Shown here piece by piece: positions 45,543 to 56,127 of a DNA stretch of 64,000 nt. Source of the DNA: Lentinula raphanica (Eukaryota; Basidiomycota; Agaricomycetes; Agaricales; Omphalotaceae). Below the pieces are notes generated by a model. It ran no database searches, was not told where the DNA came from, and was given only the letters and a program-made list of their open reading frames with translations. How positions within the stretch are numbered: position 1 is the first letter of the stretch; each line of letters starts with the position of its first letter. Where the stretch lies: contig JANVFP010000002.1 of the NCBI GenBank assembly GCA_027919835.1, forward strand, positions 1,054,001-1,118,000, read 5' to 3'. Both the position numbers and the translations under genes were made by a program.

Positions 45543-46280
45543 ATGATGTCTTCTTCTCAAAGACGCACGTCCACAACCACCACTCGTACAACTACGCCAA
45601 TCCAAGAGCTGAAAGCTCCGCCAGCACCAGCTAGCTTCAAGCACACCATTGATCTTCCTCCTGAATCCGATGACGAATACTTCGATGACTACGATCGCGG
45701 TGGCGTCAGTCCTTCTCCAGTAGGACTCGACTTCAACGCCGACGACGACGATATCGAAATGCAACGATATCTTGAGCAGATCTACATGAGCTCCACTCGG
45801 AAGCACGAACCGAAGCATGAACCGACGAGGTCCAGTCGGACCACCGAAGCGTCTTCAGATTTTGGCATCAGTGGATTAGGTCTTATCGATACCAAACCTA
45901 ATAGCCACGAAACCCAGAACTTGAAGCACAAGCTGAAGGGTGATGAAGGAAGGAAGGAGAAACATAGGAAGCAGGGTCCGAGTCATCGATTTGAGGTTGG
46001 TAGCAGCAGAGACTCGGGTTCAGCTAGTAAGCATGCGACAGTGGCGTCGTCGAGGGATGATAGGTATTGGAGCAGGCATTCTAGTCATCATCAGGATACG
46101 AGCGGTCCGAGTCATCCAGAGTGGAGAGGAGAGCCTGGAGATCTGGATGAGTTGGATATCGCGCTTGTGCGGCCGGAGGAGCAGTGGAGCGGTGGGGCTG
46201 TAGTGGATGACTTTTGGATGGCTGGTAAACCAGATGGGAAAGAGAAAGGAAAGGGTAAAGTGAGGGACTTGAGATGGTGA
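45543..46280 (+). CDS. Hypothetical charged, disordered protein
   Basis: Single exon, 245 aa, start MMSSSQRRTSTTTTRTTTPI (a second ATG follows immediately). Acidic stretch DLPPESDDEYFDDYDRGG, a helical patch DDDDIEMQRYLEQIYMSST, a Lys/His-rich middle (HKLKGDEGRKEKHRKQGPSH) and an ordered-looking C-terminus (LDELDIALVRPEEQWSGG, DDFWMAG). No known family. Likely an intracellular regulatory protein or scaffold; inference from composition only. Confidence 0.55.
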   Translation: MMSSSQRRTSTTTTRTTTPIQELKAPPAPASFKHTIDLPPESDDEYFDDYDRGGVSPSPVGLDFNADDDDIEMQRYLEQIYMSSTRKHEPKHEPTRSSRTTEASSDFGISGLGLIDTKPNSHETQNLKHKLKGDEGRKEKHRKQGPSHRFEVGSSRDSGSASKHATVASSRDDRYWSRHSSHHQDTSGPSHPEWRGEPGDLDELDIALVRPEEQWSGGAVVDDFWMAGKPDGKEKGKGKVRDLRW

Positions 46281-47011
46281 TTACCCACTGCCAAGAGAGC
46301 TAGAAAGATGATTTGCTATGGTATAACGTGTGTTTTGTGCACAAGGGAAAGAGGAACATATGTATTCTGTACCAACATCGAAATATTGAACCTGACAACG
46401 TTGAAGCTAAATGTAGCGTGGGATTATTTGCAGGCTGAACTTGGCTAAGAACTTCAACGTCGACGGTCGTCATCGATTGTGATGATGAGAGGCTTGACTT
46501 GACTGGTTCAACGCTTACCAGACTACTCAAGTACTCAGCGTACTCGACGCTTCCGCTTCCTGACGCTGCCAAGATATCAATCGGATGCATCAAATGGCGC
46601 AAATTCCTGAACCGCCGCCGGAGGAGATATCGATAAACCTCCCATAATAGCCTCACAAAACTCTTCCTTCTACTACTAACACCACCACCACCTTGCTTGA
46701 CTTCGACTGCACAAAGGGAACTCATTACTCTCCATGTTTGAGAAAAAAATTGCTGGTCAAATCCTTTTTCGCCACTCGTTGAAAGAGGCCCAAAGGTATG
46801 TACATAGCTTCGTTCATGACATGAATGTACAGTGCGTTTTATCGTCACTGATAGTATTCCACGATAGAACTTACAAAATCTCAGAACTCTCACCAGTTCA
46901 ACAAGCCTTAGAGCTTAGCAGGCCTTAGCTCGTTATATGACCCACACGAACCCCTTTTCCTAATATCATCAAAGTCTACCTTCCTACGTGCTTGCTCGAA
47001 TTTTGTTGTCC
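46281..47011. other. Intergenic with a diverged repeat shared with 49 kb
   Basis: About 46440-46530 resembles about 49090-49190: both contain GGCT(A/G)AGAAC, then GTCGAC and GAGAGGCTTGACT. The minus-strand 197-codon open frame 46300-46893 starts with GTG and has no motif, so I do not call a gene. Confidence 0.4.
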
Positions 47012-47600
47012 ATGACCGCGACATGGTTCTGCCTCCAGGTCCTCATGATTATGCAGAGTCCGGTTATGGCTTCGCCCTTGGCTGTTCAACCCTCTTCTTG
47101 AACTGGTCCGTCGTCGTCCGGTGAGCAGTCTGGTTCCCATGCTCCCACTAGTCCAATGGAGGGCGATGTTAGTGAGTTGTTTATTCGGTGAAACGTCTAT
47201 TTTTTTTTGCTGACGCGAGGTCTATCAGCAGCGTTACCCGTTCTGTTCGGTTACAGGTTTCCAGATGCTTCCTGGTGGATTGTGTTTGGCGAACAGGAAG
47301 TATTCCAGTATACCGTAAAGGGACGTGACCCTGCTGGTTACTCTAAAGGCAGAGTACGAAGAGCATACAACCAACTCGAAGGCCATGAATCGCATGTCGT
47401 TTCAAACAAGAGACGTTGGGAGAAGCATTGACCTTTTGAGCATTCTCTCTGCGGATATGCCGGGGGCGCTCATCCAGTCAGAGGTGGCGGTCGAAGCTCT
47501 GTTGGAGGCAGGATTTGTCACTGCCGCAAGTTCGGAAGATTCAATGAAACATTTGAGAGACTGGCTTCGTGAGTTGGTTGTCTGTTCAGATTGTATGCCG
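47012..47600 (+). pseudogene. Decayed paralogue of 48579-48899
   Basis: ATG at 47012 opens a signal-like segment, MTATWFCLQVLMIMQSPVMA, but reaches a stop (TGA) at 47099. Downstream, an AG at about 47229 precedes ALPVLFGYRFPDASWWIVFG, EQEVFQYTV, and in a shifted frame VEALLEAGFVTAASSEDSMK, HLRDWLRELVVC. The pieces match IVFNKQE, IQDLLKDGLLTASTEGFKEF and RQWYKPYRKVC of the intact frame at 48579-48899. A stop plus a frame change indicates a broken copy, though unrecognised introns could rescue part of it. Confidence 0.45.
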
Positions 47601-47714
47601 CCTCCTTATTCCCACTACCCTTTAGGGTATGTAAGGGTTTTATACCTTCTCGTTTCAGTCAGTGAAGTGTCTTCTATTCTCGGCCCGTTTTTTGGCGGAG
47701 AGAACGGCCTTGGG

Positions 47715-47815
47715 CAATCCACCCATGGGTGGATTGCATGGACCTGCTACACTAATGTAACTGGTAATATCTTGTACAACAATCGACCCATGGGTGGATT
47801 GTGATGGGCCCGCTA
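47715..47815. repeat. Palindromic 22-bp unit, two direct copies
   Basis: 47715-47736 is a perfect 22-bp palindrome centred on CCCATGGG (arms CAATCCA and TGGATTG). 47780-47801 is a second copy with one change (CAATCGA). Both are followed by GCTACACTA, so a unit of roughly 45 bp is duplicated with 65-bp spacing. Confidence 0.85.
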
Positions 47816-47829
47816 CACTACTGTATATT

Positions 47830-47930
47830 CCGAGTTGAGAATCCTTTAGGGTTCTTAACAGAGGATAAGATAAGAATGATCCGAGTTAAGAATCCTTTGG
47901 GGTTCTTAACAGAGGATAAGATGTGAACGA
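47830..47930. repeat. Two tandem 51-bp repeats, each able to form a hairpin
   Basis: Units 47830-47880 and 47881-47930 share CCGAGTT(A/G)AGAATCCTTT and GGGTTCTTAACAGAGGATAA. Within the second unit GTTAAGAATCC opposes GGTTCTTAAC, giving a short stem. Confidence 0.85.
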
Positions 47931-47931
47931 C

Positions 47932-47989
47932 GTGAGAGTTGGCAAGCGCCATTTAGGCGCCCTAACTTAATCTTGTTGCCAACTCTCAC
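47932..47989. repeat. Inverted repeat, 14-bp perfect stem
   Basis: GTGAGAGTTGGCAA (47932-47945) is the exact inverse of TTGCCAACTCTCAC (47976-47989); the 30-nt loop contains a GGCGCC palindrome. A shorter version with a 9-bp stem, GAGTTGGCA against TGCCAACTC, recurs at 48186-48231. Confidence 0.88.
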
Positions 47990-48350
47990 CGTCGCCTCTT
48001 CATACATCGAATTTCGTGACCCTCCCACCCACCCTATCGTAGTATTTCAACAGCGTAGGTCTACACCTTCAGCTCCGCATTTGGTCTTTTTGCGTGCTTG
48101 GTACTAACTCTTGGAGTTGAAACACACTCAGAATCTTTACTCACTCTTTGATTCTATTCCTCGACAGTGATTCATCTTATCGTGAGAGTTGGCAGCAAGA
48201 GGCGCCTAATTCAATCGGCGTTTGCCAACTCAGACCCTCATCGCCTCTTCTATACATTGAATTTCGTGTCCTTCCTCCCTCCCATTGCAGTATTCCAACA
48301 GCGTAGGTACATCTTCAGCTCCGCATCTGGTCATCTCATTATACTGTATA
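47976..48350. repeat. Diverged direct repeat of about 130 bp
   Basis: 47976-48110 and 48222-48350 share GCCAACTC, ATCGCCTCTTC or GTCGCCTCTTC, GAATTTCGTG, CAACAGCGTAGGT and TTCAGCTCCGCAT in the same order. The first half of each is the right arm of the preceding inverted repeat, so hairpin and flank were copied together. Confidence 0.8.
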
Positions 48351-48578
48351 CTGACAGTCCAGTACCATATTGATTTGCTATGGTTGGTGGAAGGGTGGGG
48401 GAGGTCGGGGGTGGGCTATTGTACATTCAAGATTGTACCTACATTCTCAATTTGGGTACATAGTGGGCATGCCGCTTGTTGGCGCTACAACGATTATGCT
48501 TATGTGTGGGTGTCATTGCTCCTTAGGTACTGAAAATGACAACCTGCCGAATTCTTGTTCAAATATCCGAGGATCTGA

Positions 48579-48899
48579 ATGATCGTGTTCAACAAGCAGG
48601 AAGGAATGAAGTACCATAGGCGAAACGGGTGCACGTACTTCAAAGATGACAGTATCATCAGTTACAACAAGGAGCATGATGAAGAATTGAAGGATTTTGG
48701 TTTCGAGGTAAAGGTCAATGATCGAAGCTCGTGGATATTGAAAAACGCGCCGTTTCCTGATTTGATCCAAGATCTGTTGAAAGATGGCCTTCTCACTGCT
48801 TCGACCGAAGGTTTCAAGGAGTTCAGGCAGTGGTATAAGCCGTATCGCAAAGTGTGCGAGGCGTCAGATAAGACCATAGGGAGGAAGTCACAGAAATAA
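48579..48899 (+). CDS. Hypothetical protein, 106 aa, member of a local pair
   Basis: Open frame MIVFNKQEGMKYHRRNGCTY to the stop at 48899. It contains IQDLLKDGLLTASTEGFKEF and RQWYKPYRKVCEASDK, which match the broken copy at 47.0-47.6 kb. Just upstream a signal-like frame, MPLVGATTIMLMCGCHCSLG, ends one base out of phase, so the full gene probably had a secreted N-terminus that is lost or joined by an intron I cannot place. Function unknown. Confidence 0.4.
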   Translation: MIVFNKQEGMKYHRRNGCTYFKDDSIISYNKEHDEELKDFGFEVKVNDRSSWILKNAPFPDLIQDLLKDGLLTASTEGFKEFRQWYKPYRKVCEASDKTIGRKSQK

Positions 48900-49255
48900 A
48901 AATACGCGAACTGCCCCAGTCTTCCTCCTCCTCCCTCTCTCTAACTAGAGTTGTAACATCTTCTTGCAAGCAAGTATGTACGTTTATCCTGTTTCAACAG
49001 TGTACATACATACAAGAACGAAGGTAGTCAAAGGCCAAAATTTCGAAATCCATGCATTCTCCTCTTCGACATATCCAGGAAAATAAGATTGGCTGAGAAC
49101 GTCGACATCGACTGCCAACTGGAGCCTGGAGGATTGGTGACAATCAGAGAGGCTTGACTCGCTCAACACTCAATTAGATCAATTACTACTACAACACTAA
49201 CATACACTATAACAATCAATCTTTACTTTCATCGAAACCATCCTCCTTGAACAGC
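48900..49255. other. Intergenic, includes diverged repeat shared with 46.4 kb
   Basis: Between the 48579 frame and the 3' end of the ABC transporter. It carries the second copy of the GAGAGGCTTGACT repeat (about 49090-49190); no gene seen. Confidence 0.4.
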
Positions 49256-52200
49256 CTATAGCTCCTGTACCTTCAACAGCCCATCCAACTCCTTCAACCG
49301 CTTCTCCCATTTATCCACCTCTCCCAGTTTCCGTTCAAGACTAGCAATCTCTTTACTAAACCCCAGCCATAACTCTCCATCTCCCTCTCCTTCTGACAGA
49401 GGCGTGAGCACGGTGTCTTTGTTGATGTGGACTAGAGTCCATCGACCGGTCCCGTCTCCGGTTAGGTTGAGAACTTGGGTGTGGTATTTCATGAGGGAGG
49501 GCCTAGCGTAACATCATTCTTAGTATAGGACATAGTAGCAACGAGTTCGTGTCGGCCTACCTTAGTGAAATTGTAATCAATGTGATACCCAAAGACTTGG
49601 CATGTTGATACATCCGGCCTTCGACGTCGCTAGATACTGCACTGGTGCATTCTACATGAAACAAAATCTTCATCAGCTCAGCCGAAAAACCAACGAACAC
49701 AAAACACACCATCCAGAATAGCAAACCGCGGTCGATGATAGAATACTCTTGCCATGGCCATCTTCAGAAGGTGTCAAATCATCATCATCATCAGCAAACA
49801 TGTCCCCAGAAAAAAAGCCGAGGAAAGGAAGAAAACAAAAAACAACAATCACCCTCTGTTTCTCACCCCCACTCAACACATCCCTCCACTCCTTCCTCGT
49901 CCTCCACCCACCCTCTCGTTCAGGTAAATATCCCAAAAAGACACTCTCCAAAATATCTCTAATACTCCCATTCCCTCCTACCCCCTCTCCCTCTCCCCGC
50001 TCAACACTCATCCCCTTCTGCAAAAACTCCGCATACGAATCCGGATATATAATCTGATCCAGCAGGGTCCCGACAGGCATATACACCCGTTGCGGGACGA
50101 TCATCAACGACTGGGGTCTGAGCACCTTGCCTTCCTCGTTCGCAGGGTCCCACAGGCCAGCCAGGACCCTGGCGATAGCGGTCTTGCCTACGCCGTTGCT
50201 TCCGGTGATCATGAGGTGTTCTCCAGATCCTTCTCGTAGGTAGAACGAGAGATCGTGGACTAGGATGGAGTGGTATTGCGGTTGGTTGTTTGGAGGCTGG
50301 TCGTTGTTCTCGTCAGTAGGTATATGAGACTCCGTATCCAGAGCTCCATGACCAGTAGGAACCCCAATATCAACGTGTTCCATTCCAATGATATCGCTCT
50401 CCATACCGCCCAACGAAGGCGGAAGGCTAGCGGGTTTGACCGCATAGAGACTGGAAACAAGCGTGTACAACCTATCCGTCACACCCGCGAGCTCCAAGAC
50501 GTCCTTGTACGCGTACATCAACCGTCCTCCGGCATCAGCAAGGGAAAGGAGCAGTCTGCGATTGGATATGTATGTTTCGGTGCGGGAAGCTATAGCTTCG
50601 TTTCCGCTCCTTGATGAGTTGGAATTTGGAGAGCTTGAGTTGGCGTCGACTTCTATTGGGCGGCGTCGACGGGTGAGGAGGAGAGGTACGGCGATCAGAC
50701 CATATCCTGCTGCAGACCAGAGATACTTGATCACGTAGTCTTCTGTCCACTCGTACGCTATCCGGATCTACGCAGAGGTTCATCATGGATTCATACAGAG
50801 AGAATCTCATCATTGCACACCTTATACACGAAATTCACATGCCGTATGAGAGCCATATAGGCTTCTGTAAGAATATCCCGCTCTCGTGCACCTCCATCGT
50901 AAAATCTATAAGGGAAATGTTAAATGCTTCTTCGTCGGGAGGAAGAGAAAGGACGTACGCAATCTCTTCGCCTTCTCTCCCTAGTCTCCCCATCCCTGAC
51001 CGATAATCGCCTTCGAGCTTGGCTTCTGCGGCGGCCAATTTCCCAAATGCAGGAGTGACAGCCTTTAGTATGCGAACCTTCATGGTTTATCCCTATGAGC
51101 TGGTACTGCCTCGTTGGAATTCGAGAGAAATATACGAACTGTGGCGTAATAGGTCCCAAAGAGTAACATCGTTCCTCTGAGTCCGAGAGAACGACTTAGT
51201 TGACTCGTGAACAGGACCAGGTCAAGGGTGGGTTTCATGAGGTTTCCACTATACGGAGTAGTCGTCAGTGTATATCCAAAAAGTGAGAAGAGTATAATTG
51301 CTTCAACTCACTACAAACCACTAACGCCTTCAGCCCAGGCTTCCACATCCGCAGTGATATACTGATCAACTCCTTCAATCACTCCCGAACGACCGTCTGT
51401 TCCATCACCCGACGTCTTGTCACCGGGAGCGAGACCGAGTCGGTAATATCTCAGATCTGGGTACTTGGAGAGGTATAGGTCGTGTATGTATCTGGTGAGA
51501 CGAGTTCGGATTCGTAAAGCGAGAGTGGATTGCAAGTGTTTGATCTGAGGACCTATCAGACTAGGATCGTGTGGAGCATTATGAGCCGGGACTGACCATG
51601 ACATTGGTGTAAGTACTCGGTACGGCCAAGGCAAACCAGAGTCCTAATCCACGTAGGAATCCCCGTGCGTCAGCTCGTACCTAGAGTAGGACGAAAGGTC
51701 GACCATGAGCACATGTAAATTGACCAATAGATATCACAGATGGAGGACTCTCACCAAATCCCGGACGATGATACCATCCAACCGGGCAACGACGACACTG
51801 AGAACCGTACGAGCAACGAGGAAGAACGAATGAACAGCAAGGATAAGCGCTTCTTTGGATTTCCATGAGGGTATGGCGATATGGAACAGAAGAGCACGAA
51901 GGGCGCGAACGAATTTGGGATCTAGGAGTGCTTTGGATTTCTTCTTTGAGTTCTTAGTATTGCCAAGGTCGGTGGACTGTGAAGGAAAGTGTCTTGCGTT
52001 GGATGATAGCACGTCTGCGGGTGTATCACGTATCGGGACCTAGTTGTGGGATGTCGGCAGCGTACACGGATGATATAGGAGAGGATGATTTACTTTGGCC
52101 AGCCTATTACGATACGGAACAAGCAACGTTCTCGAGCCATCACTTTCTTTAACGTATATCCGTTGAAGGATCTCTGTCAGTTCTGCAGCGGACAGACGTT

Positions 52201-52411
52201 TGCCAGCAGTCGCATCCCGGAGTCTGAAGCACATCACGTTGTATGTGGGTGGTTGATCAGCGAGGAAAGCTCTATGAATGAAATGTTAACCGAACCTTTC
52301 AAGAGAATCTTTCGGAAGAGAGATGAGACGAGAGCGAAGAAGTATGAGAAGAACAAAGATGAACTGTAAGAGTCTAAGGGAAGATGGTCGAAGAGAGGGA
52401 AGAACAGCCAT
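49256..52411 (-). CDS. Peroxisomal-type ABC half-transporter, ABCD family (PXA/PMP70/ALDP)
   Basis: Imports long-chain acyl-CoA into peroxisomes for beta-oxidation; acts as a dimer of half-transporters. The probable start at 52411, [20 protein letters not shown], gives a hydrophobic N-terminus. Family landmarks: [93 protein letters not shown] and [17 protein letters not shown]. In the nucleotide-binding domain: Walker [10 protein letters not shown], signature LSGGEKQR, Walker B with FAILDECTSAVS, and a C-terminal coiled part ([19 protein letters not shown]). About a dozen exons. Between SLER and AFLADQPP the frame holds an in-frame TAA; removing a 24-nt GTTCGG...CATAG segment would clear it. 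Pxa1 or Pxa2 orthology is not resolved. Confidence 0.88.
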
Positions 52412-52699
52412 TTCTCAGTTTTTCGGTTTCTGCGGAGCCAAATCATTCGTTCCATCTTTCATGTGAAATTCGACCATCATCATCACGCAGATTTTCGTCG
52501 TCCTCGGATTCAACAGAAATTCCAGAGAAGAGTCCATCATCGTGCAGAGCGAAGTTGTTCATCAACGTTCAGTAGTGAACATCAACGATCTCCGTCAAGA
52601 GACGAGTGTTGCCCAAATCGAGAAGAAATTGATTGTTATCGCCAAAAAGTGATTGATACAAATACAACATTGACTCCAAAGTTACTCAAAATGCCTAAT

Positions 52700-55440
52700 T
52701 TACACCTTCAGATCGAAAGCGTCACTCTTCCATCCATCTCTCTGCCTTTCCACATCAGCTTTCATCTTGACCGTCTCCTGGAAACTCTTCACTTGTTCCT
52801 TTCCTTCACGCAGCATCTCCTTCGCCTGATCAGCAATTTCCTGTGCATCTGTGACATCAGGTATCGCCTCCCTGTCGATCTCTATGCCAGTATCATCCAA
52901 CGCTTGACCTGTAGCACTTCTCAACCTCTTTGACAGACTTTCCGATGCCGTTCCCGCGGGGCCATGCTTGTCTCCGCTGAGAATTTGGGGTTCGGCACCC
53001 ATCGCGAATTTTCTTTGACCTTCCTTGTCTTCTCCAGTTTCGAGGTCGACTTTACGTTCGGCGACAACTACGCCGGTACCGGTCGCTTGCCAGTCGGTGT
53101 ATTCAGCTCTGCGACGAGATTCCAGCCCCATCCGTTTGATCCTGCCAATCTCTGACCAGATAGCTGCACCAAACGAAGGACCGCCTCCGATGCCGGTATC
53201 TTTGAATACTTCTGCACGCTCGGAAATGTCATACGCTAATCCGTCCACGCCCTCGATCAGCTGACGTAGGTGTCCGGCCACGAAACCTTCAAGCGCCGCT
53301 TTCAACCTCAGCGCCATTATGGGCTTGAACATCGCGAGCAAGACGTTGTGATTACAGTCTTTGATGTCGAGCTCGAAATCGTCAGTGATGCGTACATCAA
53401 GGTGCTCGATGACATGGAAGGCGCGATGCAACGATCGTTGCGAAACCGTCTTTGTAGTGGTAGAAAGTGGCGCTGGGACAGGTTGGTTCGTCAACGCCGA
53501 ACTTGGGGCAGTCTTTGCATTTCGAGAAGCGGTACTTTTAACAGGAGCAAGCGTTGTCGTGGCTGAAGCAGGGATAAGTCGCAACTTGACATCAACATCA
53601 ATTCCCTTGGGAGGTAGCGTGAGGGAAAGACGGCCGGTGTACTCTGAAGGACCAATAGAAGCGTTCTTATCCTTGTAATAAAACGAGATATCCGAAATTG
53701 CTAACTGGATGGCCTGGATGTGAAGCTGAGTAAGAGTTCCCACCTGAGTCTTGGTCTCTGGTTGTACGGGTGCATCAGAAGCAGAGGCTGGGGCAACTAT
53801 GTCGACGTCGGTAATGTTGCGGATGTACATGTGAGAAGGCAAAACGTTGAACGATGAAACATCCAAGTTCTCGAGAACGAGTTCAGATTCGGCGTCTTTG
53901 TATTCCGTTCTGGGGACGCAAGTTATTTGAGGGCATAAAAATCATTGTGAAAAATGAATAATACCTCGGGATAGGAATATCTTTCATCATGCTCAACGCT
54001 CTCGGCAAATAAACCCTGAATAGGTCTTGCCAGAACCACGTCAACTGTTCCATAACCGCCTGAGCGCCAGTTTGCGCCTGGTCTCCCGCTTCAATCAAAC
54101 CATTCTCGATAGCATCTCCGAGTTTCAAATGTGCCTCCCTAAGCCTGTTCAGATCCTCATCATTCCTGAGACCATCTTGGAACTTCTTGATCTGCGCCTT
54201 CATCGCCTCTACATCCTTTTTCCAAGTACGACCAAAGTCAGAGTCCTGATCGAGCATTTCCTTCCACCTCGTGCGAAGATCTTTGCGAACACGTTTGGCT
54301 TCGTCAGATCGTATATAGCCGGATTCATCGAGATCGCGACGGAGATGCGTAAAGAACTCGTCAAACCACCTGCGTAAATCCTGATCATCACGAACATCGA
54401 TAGCGCATCTGCGAATGGTGGAAACAAGCTCGGACAGCGAAGTATGCGAAAGACGCGATAGCAACGTTTCGATTGACTGAAGGGCTTTGGAAACGTGCTT
54501 GTCGGGCGTATTATCCTCGACCAGTGAATCTAACGAAGCCGCAGAATCGGTGGCCGCATTGAAGCCGCGCGTGATCCAATTCTGAAGAGTATTGAAAAGT
54601 GTATCGAGAGATTGGTGATAATCGTCGTCATTCTGAGCACGCTCACACATCTACAAAGAGTAAGGTGAGATCATAATTGAACACACATATTTCAACTTGC
54701 CTTATAGAAAGCACTTTGAAGCTGGTTCGAAGTACGTTCAGATAAGTCTGAGGCTTTAGCGGCAGTTTCCTGCCCAGCGCCGATGACTGAACTACCGGCC
54801 CCTTTGAGGGTATCCATGCCATGTTCAAAAGCCACTTTGACGTCTTCTTCTTGCTTAAGCCGCTCCTTGTCACGACCAAGAGTATCTCTCTTTCCTGCCT
54901 CAACTTCTTCGTCGACCTCTCTCAGACTAGTTTTAGCCCGAGAAGCTTGCTTTTCGACAACTTCTGCAGCGTCAGCAAGAGAAAGTCTTGTAACAGACGA
55001 AAAGTCTTCGAAAAGAGAAGAACTCTCGGCGGAGAGTCCAGACCAGATGATGGAAAGGATGGTACGGATAGAGTCGCGAGCGTCCTGTGCATCTCGAGAG
55101 GCTTCGTCGGTATTTATGCTAACCTTGGCATCGATAGAGGTGTCAGATATGTCTCCTTGAGACAAGTGCCAAAGCGCTTCCTGCAAAATAGAATCGTCTG
55201 AACGATGTCAGGAGCAGACCGTGGACCACAAAACACAAGCTTACGGTTCTTGTGTTCACCCAGAATCTGGTAAGCAGTGATGACGTCTCGGAGACGTTCA
55301 GCAAGATTATGACCTTGTGTGCTGAGAGTACCGTCTGAGATGATGTCTGTCTTGAGCCACTCGAGGAAATCGTTCACTTGAGTGTGCGATGGTAATTTGC
55401 CAGCGTCGAGAGCAGCGAGTATATCGATAAATCTGTTCAT
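52700..55440 (-). CDS. HAM1-like protein
   Basis: Four exons (55237-55440, 54701-55180, 53965-54650, 52700-53909) sum to 859 aa with perfect phase. It opens MNRFIDILAALDAGKLPSHT and continues with long amphipathic helices (EVVEKQASRAKTSLREVDEE, DEAKRVRKDLRTRWKEMLDQ). The C-terminal half has AFHVIEHLDVRITDDFELDI, NHNVLLAMFKPIMALRLKAA and FVAGHLRQLIEGVDGLAYDI, resembling the HAM1 N- and C-domains of fungi, proposed to bind lipids like BPI-type proteins. The intron at 54651-54700 has a GC donor (AAG|GCAAGT). A longer start at 55522 (MESSAEQGS) is possible with a GTTAAA donor. It lies head to tail with the ABC transporter, 288 bp apart. Function in the cell unknown. Confidence 0.68.
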
Positions 55441-55522
55441 TGTAGTTGTTCAACGTTGAGTTGGGCTGTCTTGGAATCGAGGTGTAGCCTTTTAACGAAC
55501 CTTGCTCCGCTGATGACTCCAT

Positions 55523-56127
55523 GCTGACGCCGCTGTTTCAGCCAGAGGAATTCGCTGGTGACCGCATACTAGCGTCACTCAAATTTTGGGGCCAGTTTTT
55601 GTAGATTCGGTTGCTGTGGATTTGAAGAAGATATGCCAGCTAGACGCACGAAGTTTGAAAGAGAATATCTTGTCCTCCTTGAAGCATTGCAGTATGTACG
55701 ATTGGACTTGGCAGCTTCAGATTCCTTCAGATGATGACAGAACCTCAATCGAGACTTCGTTCTTGTATTGCTTACGTGAACTACTTCTGCGACATCACAT
55801 GATCGCGAGAGTTAGCTTTGACCTTGCTATTTTTATCGAAGTATACTATAGTACAAAGTAGTACTTCAAGTACTAGTAGCAATGGGAGCTAAGTAGGAAC
55901 TACGAAATAGAGCCGCATGGCAGTCCTACAGTGTTCCATCGGTATAACGCTACACGGTATCATATTAAATGTACAACTAGTGTATAATATTAGAGCTGTA
56001 TTAGCATATGAAAATAATTGAACGAATGGTGTGCTTGTGCAAATGAGAGCAAGTGTACTGTTAGAGAATAAGTATTAGTGAGCTCTATATGAATTCGTTA
56101 GACCTAGGCTTGCGATGCGTCGACTCT
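55523..56127. other. Intergenic
   Basis: No gene; the left part is the likely promoter of the HAM1-like gene. AT-rich with a TACTTCAAGTACTAGTA inverted repeat near 55860. Confidence 0.5.

Noticed and set aside
46300..46893. 197-codon minus-strand open frame
   Set aside because: Starts with GTG, no family motif or splice partner, overlaps a diverged repeat; kept only as intergenic comment.
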